A DNA stretch of 64,000 nucleotides from Rachicladosporium sp. CCFEE 5018 (GCA_002077045.2 KZ111141.1:129411-193410), one strand, 5' to 3'. Counted from the first letter of the stretch, positions 9,969 through 21,727 are shown. Notes: generated by a model from the sequence alone, not told the origin. Translations and numbers: made by a program.

Positions 9969-11573
9969 TCACTTCTGTTTCTCGTCTCTCATCCTTGTTG
10001 CCCTCTCCGCCGCGACTTTCCCAGCTCTCCGCCCGAACACAGCGCCCGCAGTCAAGCCAGATCCACCAGGATAATTGCTATAGAACAATCCGCCGACCAT
10101 TTCGCCTGCACAATGCAGGCCTTCGATCTTGCTGCTATCCTCTCGCAGTACACCAGCATCCTCAGGGTCGATCGTCAGTCCGCCGAAGGTGAAGGTAATG
10201 CCTGAAGTCACTCTGACAGCCAAGAAAGGACCTTGCTTGATCGGGATGGCCCAATTCGACTTCGCCAACTCTAGTCGTCTAGTGGATGACTGCGTAGACA
10301 GGCCATCTCGAAGGCTAGGATTGAGCTTGATATCTGGCTTCTCTTTGCCAAACGCTTCAATGCAGTCGTTGAGATCCTTCACGGTCTGTGCCAGTCTCGT
10401 CGAGTCCTGCAGTCCGTCCTTCACCAGTTTCGCAGCAAGTTCATCGATGCTATCAGCCCACACTTTTCTCACAATCTCATCTCGGTACTCCTCTTTCCTC
10501 AAGTACGCTACACCCTGCTGATCCCAGATTTGCCATGCGACACCCTCAGGCTGCTCCAATATCGCCCGTCCGAACTTGGCGTAAGTGTAGTTCCTCAGAT
10601 CGACACCCTCATCCACGAACCTCTCTCCTTTGACGTTCAACATGATGCCGAGTGGATATCCACTTTTGGTGAACTCATTAGTCTTCTCGCGATCGCCTCC
10701 ATCCGCCGGGCTATCAGCATCCCAGGCTGTACTATGGCAGCCAGAGCCGCTAAAGTCGCCGACGAGCTTCGCGCCGAGTTTGCGGGACGCGATGAGCATA
10801 TCTCCGGTGTTATGAGGCGTGCCTCGAACATGCGCCGCTTTCCAACCCTCGCCCATCCATTCCCCTCGGAGCTCACGATTTGCTTCGAAGCCACCAGAGC
10901 ACATCACAACGCTACCAGCTTGCACCTGTTTTCGCTCCCCGTCACTTACGATCTCCATCTTCACGCCCACTACGCTACCCTTCACATCAGTCACCAACTC
11001 TCTCCCGGCAACGCCATGCACAATCACACCACCCAGCTCCTCCACCCTCTCCCTCAATCCCTTGACCAGCCCCTTCCCACCATCAGGCACAGTCAGACAC
11101 AGCCCACCCCAAAACACAAACCGCCCATCAACCTCATACGCCTGCCGTCGGAAACTGAGCTGCCAGTCCACCTTCCCAACTTCCTTCAACCACTTTACAG
11201 TCTCCCAACTAGCCCCAACCACAGCCTTCCCCAGATTCTCGTCGCTCCTCCCTCCAGTCACACGATCCAGATCGCCGAGGAAGTCGTCCTCGGTGTAAGG
11301 AGCGAGATCGATCTTATCCTCCAGATCTGTTGGGACGTTCGACACCAGTGGCAGCAGACCAGACAGGCCAGAGTGCGCTGTGCGGTACGCGGCTGCTGTG
11401 AAGTAGCCGTTGCCTCCTGCCCACTCTGCAGGGGCTTTGTCTATGAGTAAGACGCTAGGAGGTGGAGATGTGGAGGTTAGGGCTGAGAGGGCGGTGGTTA
11501 GGGCCGCTGCGCCGGAGCCAAGGATGAGGATGTCCCAGTGTTTGTCTAGTAGAGTGTGGAGGCTGGTGGCCAT
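9969..11573 (-). CDS. FAD-dependent oxidoreductase, fumarate reductase/tricarballylate dehydrogenase-like
   Basis: 534 residues from the ATG at 11573 (MATSLHTLLDKHWDILILGS). The frame is open further upstream, but that stretch lacks any family resemblance, so I chose this start. The dinucleotide-binding fold is immediate (DILILGSGAAALTTALSAL, about residues 14-32). It is followed by the flavin-contact region EWAGGNGYFTAAAYRTAHSG and ends with the typical GLHCAGEMVGGLFYSNYPGG and SGLTAGAVFGRRAG signature of the fumarate reductase/succinate dehydrogenase flavoprotein group. Closest in pattern are bacterial TcuA-like tricarballylate dehydrogenases and their fungal relatives. The substrate cannot be read from the sequence. 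No signal peptide, no intron. A soluble enzyme is expected. Confidence 0.8.
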   Translation of the reverse strand: MATSLHTLLDKHWDILILGSGAAALTTALSALTSTSPPPSVLLIDKAPAEWAGGNGYFTAAAYRTAHSGLSGLLPLVSNVPTDLEDKIDLAPYTEDDFLGDLDRVTGGRSDENLGKAVVGASWETVKWLKEVGKVDWQLSFRRQAYEVDGRFVFWGGLCLTVPDGGKGLVKGLRERVEELGGVIVHGVAGRELVTDVKGSVVGVKMEIVSDGERKQVQAGSVVMCSGGFEANRELRGEWMGEGWKAAHVRGTPHNTGDMLIASRKLGAKLVGDFSGSGCHSTAWDADSPADGGDREKTNEFTKSGYPLGIMLNVKGERFVDEGVDLRNYTYAKFGRAILEQPEGVAWQIWDQQGVAYLRKEEYRDEIVRKVWADSIDELAAKLVKDGLQDSTRLAQTVKDLNDCIEAFGKEKPDIKLNPSLRDGLSTQSSTRRLELAKSNWAIPIKQGPFLAVRVTSGITFTFGGLTIDPEDAGVLREDSSKIEGLHCAGEMVGGLFYSNYPGGSGLTAGAVFGRRAGKVAAERATRMRDEKQK

Positions 11574-12676
11574 GATTGCTTTGCCCGGACTGGCAGCGAT
11601 GCGTATTGGAGTTACAGCGTAATGATCGGGACAGTGCGGTCGTAAGCCTCGTGACCCGGGAGACGAAGATGACCCGAAAGATGAAACCAACTTGAAAGTC
11701 GAGGATAACTTCGAGGTAGAGGATCGTGGAGAGGATGAGATCGAGAAGTCAGGAGAGCGGGTGTATGAATGAGACAAGCAATGCGGAAGCGTCTTGACTG
11801 ACATGTAACTATATCGTATTGATGGCGAGCTGCATCTGCCGTGATTCGTGGGGTTAGATCGTGCAGACGAGTTTACCGTGCAAGTGAACAAGGTGAGGGG
11901 AGCGAGATGATCTACAGCATCATGGAAGGACTGATATAAGTCCGCTTGAACATAGTAGGCCAATCTCGGTGCTCTACGATCAGTCTGTAAAGCACTGACA
12001 AGTAATACAATGGGCGAGTATGAGGCGCTCACGGCGACATCATCGTATTGGAGACGTCAAGCAGGCAGTGGTATCTTCGATCTCTGCTGACGGCTTTGAC
12101 ACAGGAAAGATCATTGCTTAGTGGACGTTCTTCTGCTTTACACCACTTGAGGACACCCACGAACAGGATCTGTGTGTCCACATCTCCGCCAGCCCATCGC
12201 ATCGATTCTGAGCAGCTATCCCAGCCGCTAATCCCAGGTACCATCCTTACCCCAGCCGTTCTATGTGCAAAATGCCATTGCAATCCCATCCACGTTGCAG
12301 CCAAAGGCCACCCGTGTGCTGTCGAAGATCCGCCATCATCTACAGTCGAAGAAAGCATCCCAGCCAGAGAAAATCACTTTTGCCGCTCAGACGCAAACAC
12401 ATGTGCGGAGTTTGTCGCTGCCAAATAAAGTACGAGAATGAAGCAACACCTGCCCAGCCGATCTATGTAAAGTTGAGGGATCCCGAACGCCGCGCAGTAG
12501 GTACGAGTAAAAGAGGTATTCGCTGAAGTCGCGAAGAACAATGTCATGAGTAATGTCATGAAGGGTGGAGCTGAAGTGTTGGAAGAGAGACGCCGCGGAG
12601 ACTCTTCGGTAAGCGATGAATGCTGGTATGCTCGGGCAATAGTATTGCTCGGAAGCATGTTTTCCGTAATGTAGGC
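11574..12676. other. Intergenic, no gene recognised
   Basis: About 1.1 kb between the start of the flavoprotein gene and the end of the PP1 regulator gene, both minus strand. It should hold the flavoprotein promoter. Short frames are present but I can support none of them. Confidence 0.5.
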
Positions 12677-14955
12677 TCAACCCTGGATGGCCGTAAGCTG
12701 CGGCGAGTCGAAGTAGCTCTCTTGTGCTGCATTGTAGTATGGATATCCGAAGCTAGTCGGAGATGCGGCGCGATGAACATACTCCGGAGCAAATGGCGTG
12801 GGTGAGTTTGAACGCGAAACAAACGGACTAGAAGCTGAAGCCGGACTCTTCCGATCATTGTTGCCGTCCAGCATGGCTGTCGGCGAAGACGTGCCGCTGC
12901 TCGATGAGCTTGAAGCGTCGTCTAGAGTGTCTGCTTCTGCCGGTGGCTCTGATCGGGGTGTCGTTGACACAGCGGTATTGTCCGGTACGGAGCCAGAGAC
13001 GTTCCGGCTGGTAGCGGTACTCGTCTTCCCAGTCCCCGAAGTGGTGAACTGGGAGCAAAAGAGTCAGCTCATCGTCCGACGCCGGCAACAGTAGGGTGGT
13101 TGGCGAGCGTGGGTGAGGTCTTGCTGGAGGAACCTACGTAGCAGAACTTCTGGACCAAATCGCGGTATTGGTCCGATCCAATCGCAGGTCGGCCTCCATT
13201 GAGCTCCGGCTTGTCGTGTTCCACGGCTGTGGGTCCGTCTTTGCGATCTTGAAGACCGAAGTAGCTGCCGCTTCCTTTCTGCGTGACGCCGCCCATCAGT
13301 CCACTAGACCTGCCGAGCTTGTCTTGCGCACTCGTGAGGGCGGCTGAGAGGGAGACGCCGAAATCGTAGCGTCCGCCAAGGCTGTTGTGTGCTTGCACTT
13401 GGCCTGTCGGGATGGCGCTGGCACGCTTCACCTTGGGCTTCAGTTGGATAGATCCTCCGCTCTCGGCCAAGAAGCTGTCATTTGGGGCAAAGTGGTAAGT
13501 CGCGCCACCATTCCGCGTGCCAAACTCATCGTCCGTCGAATCTTGGCGGTCCCGACCATGTGCGGATTGCGGAGGAGACTGTCGGCTTCGTGGGATGGCG
13601 TTCAATGGCCGTGCGCCTAGCGTTGACGCAGGCTTGAACTGCGCTGCTCTCGTGGTTGCATTCTTCACAAAGTCGACCTGGTAGTTCTTGTCGTCGTTGT
13701 TATCCCAGTACTCTTGTCCGTTCACGTTGTAGCGTGTGCATAGAAGCAGCGTCTTGTGGTCAACATTCGCAGCATCTGACAACTTGATCTGGAAAATGAA
13801 GCGATCGCAGCCATCGTTCACAGGGTTGGTAGGGTCGTTGTTGAATTCGGCGACAACCTCAGACGTCGTCTTCCACGAGTCGAAGGTAAACCTTGCTACC
13901 ACAAGTTTGTGGAAGGAGATGTTTTGAACAGCCACCTTGCCTACCAGTGTCTCCATGTCGCTTGCAAGGAAGATTCGTTCAACCCGTATTGGGCGTGTCT
14001 GCCTCTCAAAAGAGTCTGTGGGGAAGTTGGTGAGCTTGATCTCACGCTTTGCTTGCCGTTGATCGTCGAATGGATGTTCGGACTCGCTCTCGTAGCTCTC
14101 CACGGGTGAGGTGCCGGCAGATACGGCCATTGGCTTGTCGACCTGCAGGAAGTGCCTCGTCTGGTTGTCATTATCATTGAAATGCACAGACTTTGAGTAT
14201 GTGGGGGTGCCGGGCATGCTTGAGTAACGTCGTCTTGACGAAGGTCTCAATGCAGGCTTGACCAGTTCTCCCGACTTCTTTCTCACAAGTGACGGCTTGC
14301 TAGGCACACCATCATCGTCATCTTCGTCGCTATCGTCGGTGACTTGAACAGGTGACTCTGCAAAGGACGTCGTTCGAGGTATTATTATGGCAGTCTCGGT
14401 CGAGGACCTCGAATGTGATATCTTTCGTGCCTCAGCGGACAACGCCGTTGGTGACACGATTTGTAATGCCGGCTCTGATGCAGATTTCGTTCGCTCCTGA
14501 GTCGCCTCGGGTGAGCCCGACTTCTTCTGATCGATAGATCGGACAGCATCCTGCAGCTCCCTAAGCTCCATCTGCCGCCCTCTTTTTTTGTTGTCATCGC
14601 CATCTGAGTCCTCAGAAGAGTCCGGCGGCGAGATCACAGCTCCTGTCGGAATCAGAATGTGGTTCACAGGTGGCGGAGACTGGCGGGTGCTACTTCTTTG
14701 GGCAAAGTCGGTCGCTTGTATGCTATTGTCGGGCACTTCAGCGGTCGGTGTTGGTGGGCCTTGAGAGCTTGTCATGGACGGTGTCCGCCTGTGTCGCGTC
14801 ATATATGACGCTGATGAGTGTGATCTGGGTAGCTGTGGCCGAGTCTGAACCGGCGACCGCGGAACATCTTCACTATATGAATTGCTGCGGCTGGCGGCGG
14901 GACTGTTGGACTTGGACGACGCAGGAGACTGCTGCGTCGGAGGTGTGTACGGCAT
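12677..14955 (-). CDS. Protein phosphatase 1 regulatory subunit with CBM21 domain (Gac1/Pig-like)
   Basis: Two exons, 13138-14955 and 12677-13048. The intron 13049-13137 has donor GTAGGT, branch GAGCTGAC and acceptor CTCCCAG, both junctions in phase 0. The product is 729 residues. After a Ser/Pro-rich N-terminus there is an RVxF-type PP1-docking motif (KSVHF, about residue 255), then a CBM21 glycogen-targeting domain at about 315-430 (IRVERIFLASDMETLVGKVA, FTFDSWKT, DRFIFQIKL, NGQEYWDNNDDKNYQVDF), then a low-complexity tail. In the family such proteins bring the Glc7/PP1 catalytic subunit to glycogen and glycogen synthase, promoting glycogen storage. The start at 14955 is the first ATG of the open frame. 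A further upstream exon is not excluded. Confidence 0.85.
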
Positions 14956-17900
14956 TCCTCCTTGGTCGATGTGCGCCGAAGATGGGGAGGATGTCGGTAG
15001 GGTGGGTGATTATGCGGCGGATGGCATTAATGATAACAAGAACAGCAGGAAATCTGAGAGGTAGATCTATTAGCACATGCAACCACGGTGACTATGGCTC
15101 GTGATGACGCACCCAAATGGATATATGCAAATGCAGCGCCAGACACTGAGTGACGCTGGTCGTGTGAAAGAAAGACCTATTCCTAGGTCCAGAGGATCGA
15201 GTCGACTGTTAGGCACAGCAAGTGAATGCCGCCGAGTCGAAGTATAGTAAGTCGACCTTTGGATGACCAATATGCACACTCGTGGTGAGAATGTGCGTGT
15301 GTTGGGCAAGTAAGACTCGAGGCAGAGCGTGTGTCTCAACACTGCTGTAGCGTGCCTGCTTTCGAATCGCCGGATACAGCGTACCCCAACAACGGTATGC
15401 TCGGCAGTCCACACACGACTGTCAATGTCTGTCGAAGACGTGACAGAGGATAGCAATAACGATGAGTTTGCAGCAGATGCTGTGCAGTGCAACAGCAAAG
15501 AGGTGGGAGCACGGCGCGCAGAGGCCTAGATTGTTGGCAGCGGGTGCAGCTGTGTTGAGAGACGCTCGAGGACTGGAGGGCTACCCGAGTGTTTGGCGGT
15601 GCAGAATCGCGACCAGGGTTCGTGCGCAGATGCCCGCCAACCTTCAACCTTGTCTGCACTCCGCATCCATGTAGCGCCGCGCGGGCCTTCAAAGTGGGCG
15701 TCAGCAAGCGAAACGCTTGGGAACGGACGTTGGGGAGATGCACGACGCAGCGCCGTCGAAAGGTACGAGGAGCGATAGCGGCAGCCCACGCACGGCTGCC
15801 CCGGCAGGGTGTCTGCGGTATGCTGATCGATACCAGGGCAGTACTTTGGTACGGGATGAGTGGTACTCTGTCGCTCAAGCCACACGGTGACAAAGCGAGC
15901 GTTATGCTCGACCGATCAACGCGGGGAGACGAGAGCAGTTACATTGGTCTTGTACACACTCGGATCTCTGGGCTGATACATCGAGACTACGACTGTTGTG
16001 CACACGAATCTTGGTCTTGCTCCTTGATTGCATCGTCATCTTTCAGTTTCCGCGACTTATGTTAGCTGGCCGCGGGCACGAGCGATCTTCACGCCACTGA
16101 TAGGTCCTGCACGCATTGCACTACTTCGTCCAGGCAAGCTCTAGCATTTCTCATCTCACGCGTGTGTCTCTCACGTCTGGACTAATTGACCGTTGCGATC
16201 TCCGGCTCCGCGAGACAACGATTCCGTCTGCACCGAAGGTATTGCACGATACGGTGCTTCTGTGCGTCGAACTGCCAAGGGTAGCAGTTGACATGCACGG
16301 CCGCGGGTGTGGCTTTGATCCGGCCTCTGTCGGCATGGTGTGATCGGCGCGCGAGCAAGATCTGGCGCTAGGACATGCTGGCGAGGAAAAAATCTATCCG
16401 CAAATGTCGTTATCGATATGGGTGGGAGACATGTTGCTGTCGTCTGTACAGTGCTGTGATCCCCAGACCCACCTCCATCTCGGGGTTCCTCCGTGAGGAG
16501 AATAACGTCCGTCACGTTGTGGATCTGTTATTGATACTGCTAGGATGATCGACAGAGATGGCGATGTCTGAGAACCGCAACTCGGTCTTCCGTTCGCGGC
16601 TTACGGAGCGTGTGGCGTCTACAGAAGCATGTTTGTACGCGCAGCTCGCCATGCCCTACGACATTCAAACCTTCGACATCCGCGAGGAGAAGCACATCGC
16701 TGGCGCTGATACGCGGATTCGCAGTATGGGTCCGCATCATCACCATCAGTACCACACAAGGATACGCTCGCTCAAGTCAATGCATGGCACGTACTTCCTG
16801 ACAGCTGCAGCATTGCAACACAACATCTAGCACGACATCACGTCAAACGCTCGGCGTGCCGAGCGAGCAAGCCCAAAACGTGGGCAGCTGGGGACAAACC
16901 CTGCCGTGCGTGCCGGTCGCAGGCCAGCTAATCTACACCGCATCCGAGACAACCCAATAGGCTGTCGCAACGCGTCCAGGCATGGACTGTCTGCAGCACT
17001 ATCGCATCCCACCGCAGGATGTGCTGCAGCTACCCCTCCAGCACATACAGAATTTTGTGAGCATCCCGCGACCTCGTATAATTATCGGGGTGAGTGCCGG
17101 TGCTGCCCCTGGCGTTCAGCGTGCTCGTGTGTGGTGTGTGCCGAAGGATCGTACTGTGTTTGTGGTTCATTTAGATGTCATGCCACTGCTCTCGGAATGG
17201 CACAACATTATCGCGCGAGGTTGCGGGCGTCGGAGTCATCTCCTCACGGGTGCTGTCGTGACATGCCACTCGCACAGCATTTCTACATCGACCCGCAGCA
17301 ATTTCTCCACAGCGTTGTTCGTGTCTTGAGTACCTGGACATGGTCCAAATTCAAGGCTCGCGATATCGGCACAATTGTGGCGTAACGCTCTTGCCAAGCA
17401 GCGCGGGGTCAGCACAACGGCATAAGTCTGCACAGACTTTACACAAAAGGCAGTCGTTCGCGGGCACCGCCACAGCTGTTGACCTCACGTAAGTACCGCC
17501 GAAGTACTCCGCCAAAAACGGCAGGCAGACAGAGATGGTTTGGCCTCATCTGGACCCTTTAACCACCGTCAAGCGTCTCCACTTCAAATGCAAGACATGA
17601 CTTCTGGGGTGCATATATGGGTTCAGATCCCCCATCAATATGTCTCTTGTGCTGCGCTCACGTGTACCATGTGGGTCTGGGGAGCGTTGAGGATGCTCAG
17701 TAGGCATGAGGTTGGCATGTGAAAGTGTACAGACCACCAGTACAACGGGGAAGACCCACAACCATTCCGATGAGACGCTCTGGTATTGGATGGTCAACGC
17801 GATACGGGATGCAGACCACCCCGCAAATGCCATGCACTGCACGCGCTGACATGTTCACTCCTGGTGTACGACATCGCTGGGCGACTATGGGGAAGCGAGG

Positions 17901-19262
17901 CAGTGGTCTCACTGATACAGCGTTGATATCGCACCACAGCCTTACCAAACACTGCATGGTAAACGAAGTATTGGCTCCTCATGCGTAAGGCTGAACCACG
18001 ACAGCGCTTATCGTATGCTCTGTTTTCACAGTAGATCGCGTACACGAAGATAGACTTCCAAACGCGCGATGGTCTGTACAGCGCGCGTTTCGCGCCCGTT
18101 GAACGTATCTCATATCAGAGCTCACAGGGTTTATCTCCCAACCACGGTTCACGACCACGATTTGTGACCTAAACCCTCGGTCCGACTGCAGGGAGCCGCG
18201 TAGCTAAGAGATCACCACTGGGATGCTGTGTCATCCAATTCACGCCATTGCACGCGACTTCAATCGATCAAAATCGCAGCCCGCCGACGCTCACCAATGC
18301 GGCAGGAGCAAACTCCGTCATGAACGCACAGATTACGCCGTTGACTGGCTTGTGCAGCGGCACGCACCCTCATGCAATGGCGTTTCTCATGGCGTGGTCG
18401 TTGAGAAAGCAAGGATGCTTGCGTTATGCGCTTGGCTTTGGTGATCAATATATTATCCGGCGCGCTAAAGGTGGGTGGGTTTCGTTGGAGAAATTATACT
18501 GCGTGGACAGTGGGTCTGGGGAAGATGGGCGCTGCAGGGAGGTGGAGACTGTTGTGCGGCTATCACTAGCAAGAGTTGATGCTACGAAAGCGCTGGACCT
18601 TCGAACCGCTTTGGTGCGATCGTCAGGGTGCGGAAAGTATGAAGGGCGACCTCACCCAAGCGCTGTTCACGGCTCGCGTCTCGCTCTGCTCCTCCACATC
18701 GCGAGGACGTGCGCTGTGACCACAACAGGACGTTGTGGAGCTTGTTATCACGTCGTTGTATTGTTGTCACCACGATGAGACACTCTGAGTCGCTCGATCG
18801 CCGGACACGCTGTACGACTTTGATAATCGAGAATTGGAGCTGGCACACTTCATGCAGTGCGATGGAGGCACTCGGTACTTGAGTACATCTTGAAGGCCTG
18901 TCGACGTCTGGGCTTTGCAGGCCATAATCGCGGGGTTGACATGTGAAGTTTGTTTGATGACCTGATCAGGCCTGATAGCCGTTGGTGTATGGTATCGTTC
19001 TGTGTTGAGCATGTCGTCGATATGCGATGACCGTCTAGGGGAAGCGTCATGATTTGCGTTGGGCAGAGTCGATGCTGCGGTCGCTCGACATGACATGTAT
19101 CAACAAAGGATCAAGTAAGACTTCTCGAGTCATGCGAGTTCCTTTGATGATGGAGGCTCTGCGGGTGGCGCTTCGCATAACCCCAGAGTGTGATGTCAGC
19201 AGGAAGAATTGGTGCAGCCATTGGACATTGTCGAATTCACTCTTACAACCACTGTCGACATC
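14956..19262. other. Gene-poor stretch of 4.3 kb
   Basis: No frame here shows a recognisable domain, and I could not assemble exons that make a family-like product on either strand. Base composition looks similar to the flanks and there is no obvious AT-rich repeat-induced-point-mutation signature. No long terminal repeats, transposase or reverse transcriptase motifs were seen. A short hairpin ATGGG-(9 nt)-CCCAT at 17617-17635 resembles a tRNA T-arm but has no tRNA around it. The first few hundred bases should include the promoter of the PP1 regulator gene, and the last few hundred that of the BolA gene. The rest could be non-coding RNA, decayed elements or genes too diverged for me to see. 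Confidence 0.5.
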
Positions 19263-19699
19263 ATGACCAACCCAGTGAGATCACTACTACGCGTGTCGCG
19301 TGCCCTGACGAGTGCTCCATGCCGTGCAGGACCTGCCGCACCAGCGCGTGCGATTGCATACGGACGGTTATATTCGACAGATTCTAGCACGCAAGGTGTA
19401 CAACCCCCCGACTTTTTAGGCGAGGGCGAGCTCAAAGTGTTCAACATTCTGAAGAACTCGTTGCATCCTACCAAGCTGGAGGTAAGAGAATTCCGAGTCT
19501 ACTCAAGGGATCCCATGGCCTGACGTCTTAGTAGGTGCAAGATGTTAGTGGCGGCTGTGGCTCGATGTACGCCCTAGATGTTGTCTCAGCGGAGTTCGCT
19601 GGTCTGCCGATCGTCAAGCAACATAGGCTTGTCACCAAAATACTAGGCGAGGAGATCAAGAAGTGGCACGGGGTGCAGATGAAGACGAAGGCGCCGTAA
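19263..19699 (+). CDS. Mitochondrial BolA-like protein (Bol1/Bol3 type)
   Basis: Two exons, 19263-19481 and 19535-19699, joined by a 53-nt intron (GTAAGA...GTAG) placed between LHPTKLE and VQDVSGGCGSMYA. The product is 127 residues. The first 40 residues are Arg/Ala/Ser-rich without acids, a likely mitochondrial presequence (MTNPVRSLLRVSRALTSAPC). The BolA fold follows (FLGEGELKVFNILKNSLHPT, VQDVSGGCGSMYALDVVSAE, FAGLPIVKQHRLVTKILGEE, IKKWHGVQMKTKAP), with the invariant His of the K-Q-H-R-L motif. Mitochondrial BolA proteins pair with monothiol glutaredoxin Grx5 and help transfer 4Fe-4S clusters to lipoate synthase and succinate dehydrogenase. The cysteine in GGCGSMYA is the usual variable-loop ligand position of Bol1-type proteins. 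Confidence 0.93.
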
Positions 19700-20207
19700 G
19701 ACCAGCTCGCTTTGAAGTTGTCCGTGTGTAGACTTGGGATGCAAGCCCGGCCTATAAGATCATGCAGAAGTGGGCCATCACACTTGAATTGATTGCCTTG
19801 CGCCGAAGGCTGAAGTAGCTCGCTGAACGAGTGCGCCGCAGATGAGGCCTTAAGGACGTCAAATCGTGGAGACGAAATCGAGCGCATCACAACAATGGCG
19901 GGCGGGAGGCTGTCGCGCGCTCTGGCAGATGATAAGATTGATGGCGACCACACATGCTGGATATGAGTACGGTATCAAAGTCTGAGCCGGCATAGCCGGC
20001 GCATGTATGACCAGCTGTGCGATGCTCGACGTACGACGATGGTGGCCGGCGAGGTTGAGAGTAATATCGGTCGTACGGACGGGGCCCGCGACAACAGCTC
20101 TAGTGCGAAGCAGCAGGTCTAGATTGCTTACTTCATGTATTGATACTAGACCCTATATGGTCAATGACGGTATTTGTGGCGATGCTACAGCTGAGTCAAA
20201 GCTGGAC
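19700..20207. other. Intergenic, no gene recognised
   Basis: A convergent gap of about 0.5 kb between the BolA gene and the 3' end of the Tcd-type gene. No supported feature; presumably 3' untranslated sequence of both. Confidence 0.5.
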
Positions 20208-20773
20208 TTAGTTCTGCCATCGAGTCTTCATGCCACGCTCCTCCCGCCACCTCGCTTCTACGCGATCCAGCACTTCTTGATCATACACATCCTCCGGCTT
20301 TCTGTCTCCCTTCAGCACAAGCTTCTCGTGCTCCAGCATCTCATCCTTAGTCATACACACCAGCGCATCAAGTGGCAGCTCGTCTATCCGTTGTCCTGGT
20401 GTGCGATCATCTATCCACTTACCTACAGGCTTCCGCCATCGCGCTAATGCCAGTCGCGAAGCGAGTCCAGATATCACGCTGCGCCCGCGAAACACTTCCT
20501 CGACCAGGTAGCCGACATCGTCACTTGTGATACGCATCCGCACGCCTTGCTTCCCAGCACCGTCTGCGTTAGCGAGACGTTCCTCAAGCCCCTGGAGTTG
20601 GGCCAGAATTCCATCGTACATCTTGTCCCTTACTTTGCCGGTGACATACTCGTGCGGATAGCCTGTGATCTCGAGCATGACGTGATTCGCAACGCAGAGG
20701 CCGAATACAGCTGGCATCGTGCCGAGCACAGGTAATATTCGGACGCGAAAGTCTGGAAGGACGCCGAGCTCGT
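20208..20773 (-). CDS. tRNA threonylcarbamoyladenosine dehydratase (Tcd1/Tcd2, ThiF/E1-like), C-terminal part
   Basis: The 3' end of a gene that runs into the assembly gap at 20774. What remains reads ELGVLPDFRVRILPVLGTMP then AVFGLCVANHVM, which is the end of the ThiF/E1-like adenylating fold in this family. It is followed by the fungal C-terminal extension (SRLALARWRKPVG, LPLDALVCMTKDEMLEHEKL, LKGDRKPEDVYDQEV). Tcd enzymes are ATP-dependent and cyclise the t6A base at position 37 of ANN-decoding tRNAs. In yeast they sit on the mitochondrial outer membrane. The nucleotide-binding N-terminal half is missing because of the gap, not because of visible decay. The call rests on the pattern of the C-terminal extension and is fairly but not fully certain. 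Confidence 0.65.
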
Positions 20774-20873
20774 NNNNNNNNNNNNNNNNNNNNNNNNNNN
20801 NNNNNNNNNNNNNNNNNNNNNNNNNNNNNNNNNNNNNNNNNNNNNNNNNNNNNNNNNNNNNNNNNNNNNNNNN
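20774..20873. other. Assembly gap of exactly 100 N
   Basis: One hundred undetermined bases, a conventional placeholder of unknown true length. The sequence on its left is the C-terminal half of a Tcd-type enzyme and on its right the N-terminal half of Tlg2, both on the minus strand. The gap must therefore hide the end of one gene, an intergenic region and the start of the other, well over 100 bp in total. Confidence 0.97.
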
Positions 20874-21351
20874 TGCTCAGCGACAAGTTTATCCACGCGC
20901 CGAATAGCGACTTGACAGCTCGTGAAGCCGCGCGTGATTTCCTGCGTCAGAGCCTCGATCTCGCGTTCCTCTTTCGCTTTCACGCTCTCGTCGTCAAACC
21001 CAGGGAGCACGTGCTTGGCGTGCATCTGATCGAGCCGCCGCATGCGAGTCGAGACGTCTGTGAGGTGCTGCGCGATCTCGTCTTGGATGTCTAGCCAGCG
21101 GGGAGGCAGGACGTCCATCTCGATGACCGCGTCGCCATCGTTGGTGTTGAGCAGGCCGGCGGACTCGGAGTCGAAGTCGCTCGTGGGGCCATTGTAGCGG
21201 GGCCGCTTGGCGGGATGGTGGGCGTAGGACTGGCGGTACGATATGAAGCTGCGGATGCTGGGTCAGTCTAAGGCATGAGGGCAAGTAGGCGGAGCCGGGC
21301 GTACAGGTTTGTCCTGTCACGCCAGGCGCCCAGGTTGTGGGCGGTGAACAT
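20874..21351 (-). CDS. tlg2: t-SNARE Tlg2/syntaxin-16-like, N-terminal part
   Basis: Exons 21305-21351 and 20874-21248 (running into the gap), with an intron 21249-21304 (GTACGC...ACTGAC...CGCAG). The reading is MFTAHNLGAWRDRTNLFISY then RQSYAHHPAKRPRYNG, then MDVLPPRWLDIQDEIAQHLT and MHAKHVLPGFDDESVKAKEE. These are the conserved start and the Habc N-terminal helical domain of Tlg2. The SNARE helix and the C-terminal membrane anchor would lie in the gap. Tlg2 acts in endosome-to-TGN fusion and in the Cvt/autophagy pathway. The gene diverges from calmodulin, with 376 bp between the two start codons. Confidence 0.9.
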
Positions 21352-21727
21352 GGCGAAATCAGGTAGCGTAGAGGCTAGAGCATCATGTGCTATCGAAGCC
21401 TCTCACTCGTCCCCATCGTGTGACCGCTGAGGCTGTGTGCAATAGTAGAGATATATCTATCTCATGTCCGACATAGCTGTTGTCATGCACGATTTGCACG
21501 AGTCAGTCACGCCTGCCCTTGTCTCGCCCTGCTCGGTTGCACCCGCACCGCCCGCTCGCCCACTTCGCGCCAGCTTGTGACGAACTACCCTGCAATCATT
21601 CACCGGAACTCTGTTTGCTGTACATTTCTGACCTCTGAACATTCAAGTGGCACTCAGATCTCGTCGCCATACTCAGTAATCCGCACCAAGAACCTGCTCA
21701 ACACCCCAACGGCACACAACATCCATC
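21352..21727. promoter_or_regulatory. Divergent promoter region of tlg2 and calmodulin
   Basis: 376 bp between two divergent start codons, so both promoters lie here. A GATATATCTATC stretch near 21450 is AT-rich compared with its surroundings and could be a TATA-like element. No other element can be assigned. Confidence 0.35.

Noticed and set aside
10530..11450. Long plus-strand open frame (306 codons) opposite the flavoprotein gene
   Set aside because: It is the antisense shadow of a well-supported FAD enzyme. Its product is Pro/Ser/Leu-rich and shows no family features.
15336..16065. Overlapping frames of 119-185 codons near 15.3-16.1 kb
   Set aside because: They are mirror frames on both strands, have no family features and show no splice structure.
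17617..17635. Hairpin ATGGG-TTCAGATCC-CCCAT resembling a tRNA T-arm
   Set aside because: The B-box consensus is imperfect, the loop is nine bases, and no anticodon arm or acceptor strands can be built around it.
18248..18778. 176-codon plus-strand frame in the gene-poor stretch
   Set aside because: No recognisable motif and low-quality composition; could be chance in GC-rich DNA. Not supported without expression data.
20584..21118. Continuous frames crossing the 100-N gap at 20774-20873
   Set aside because: The gap is a placeholder and the flanks belong to two different genes, so translation through N is meaningless.
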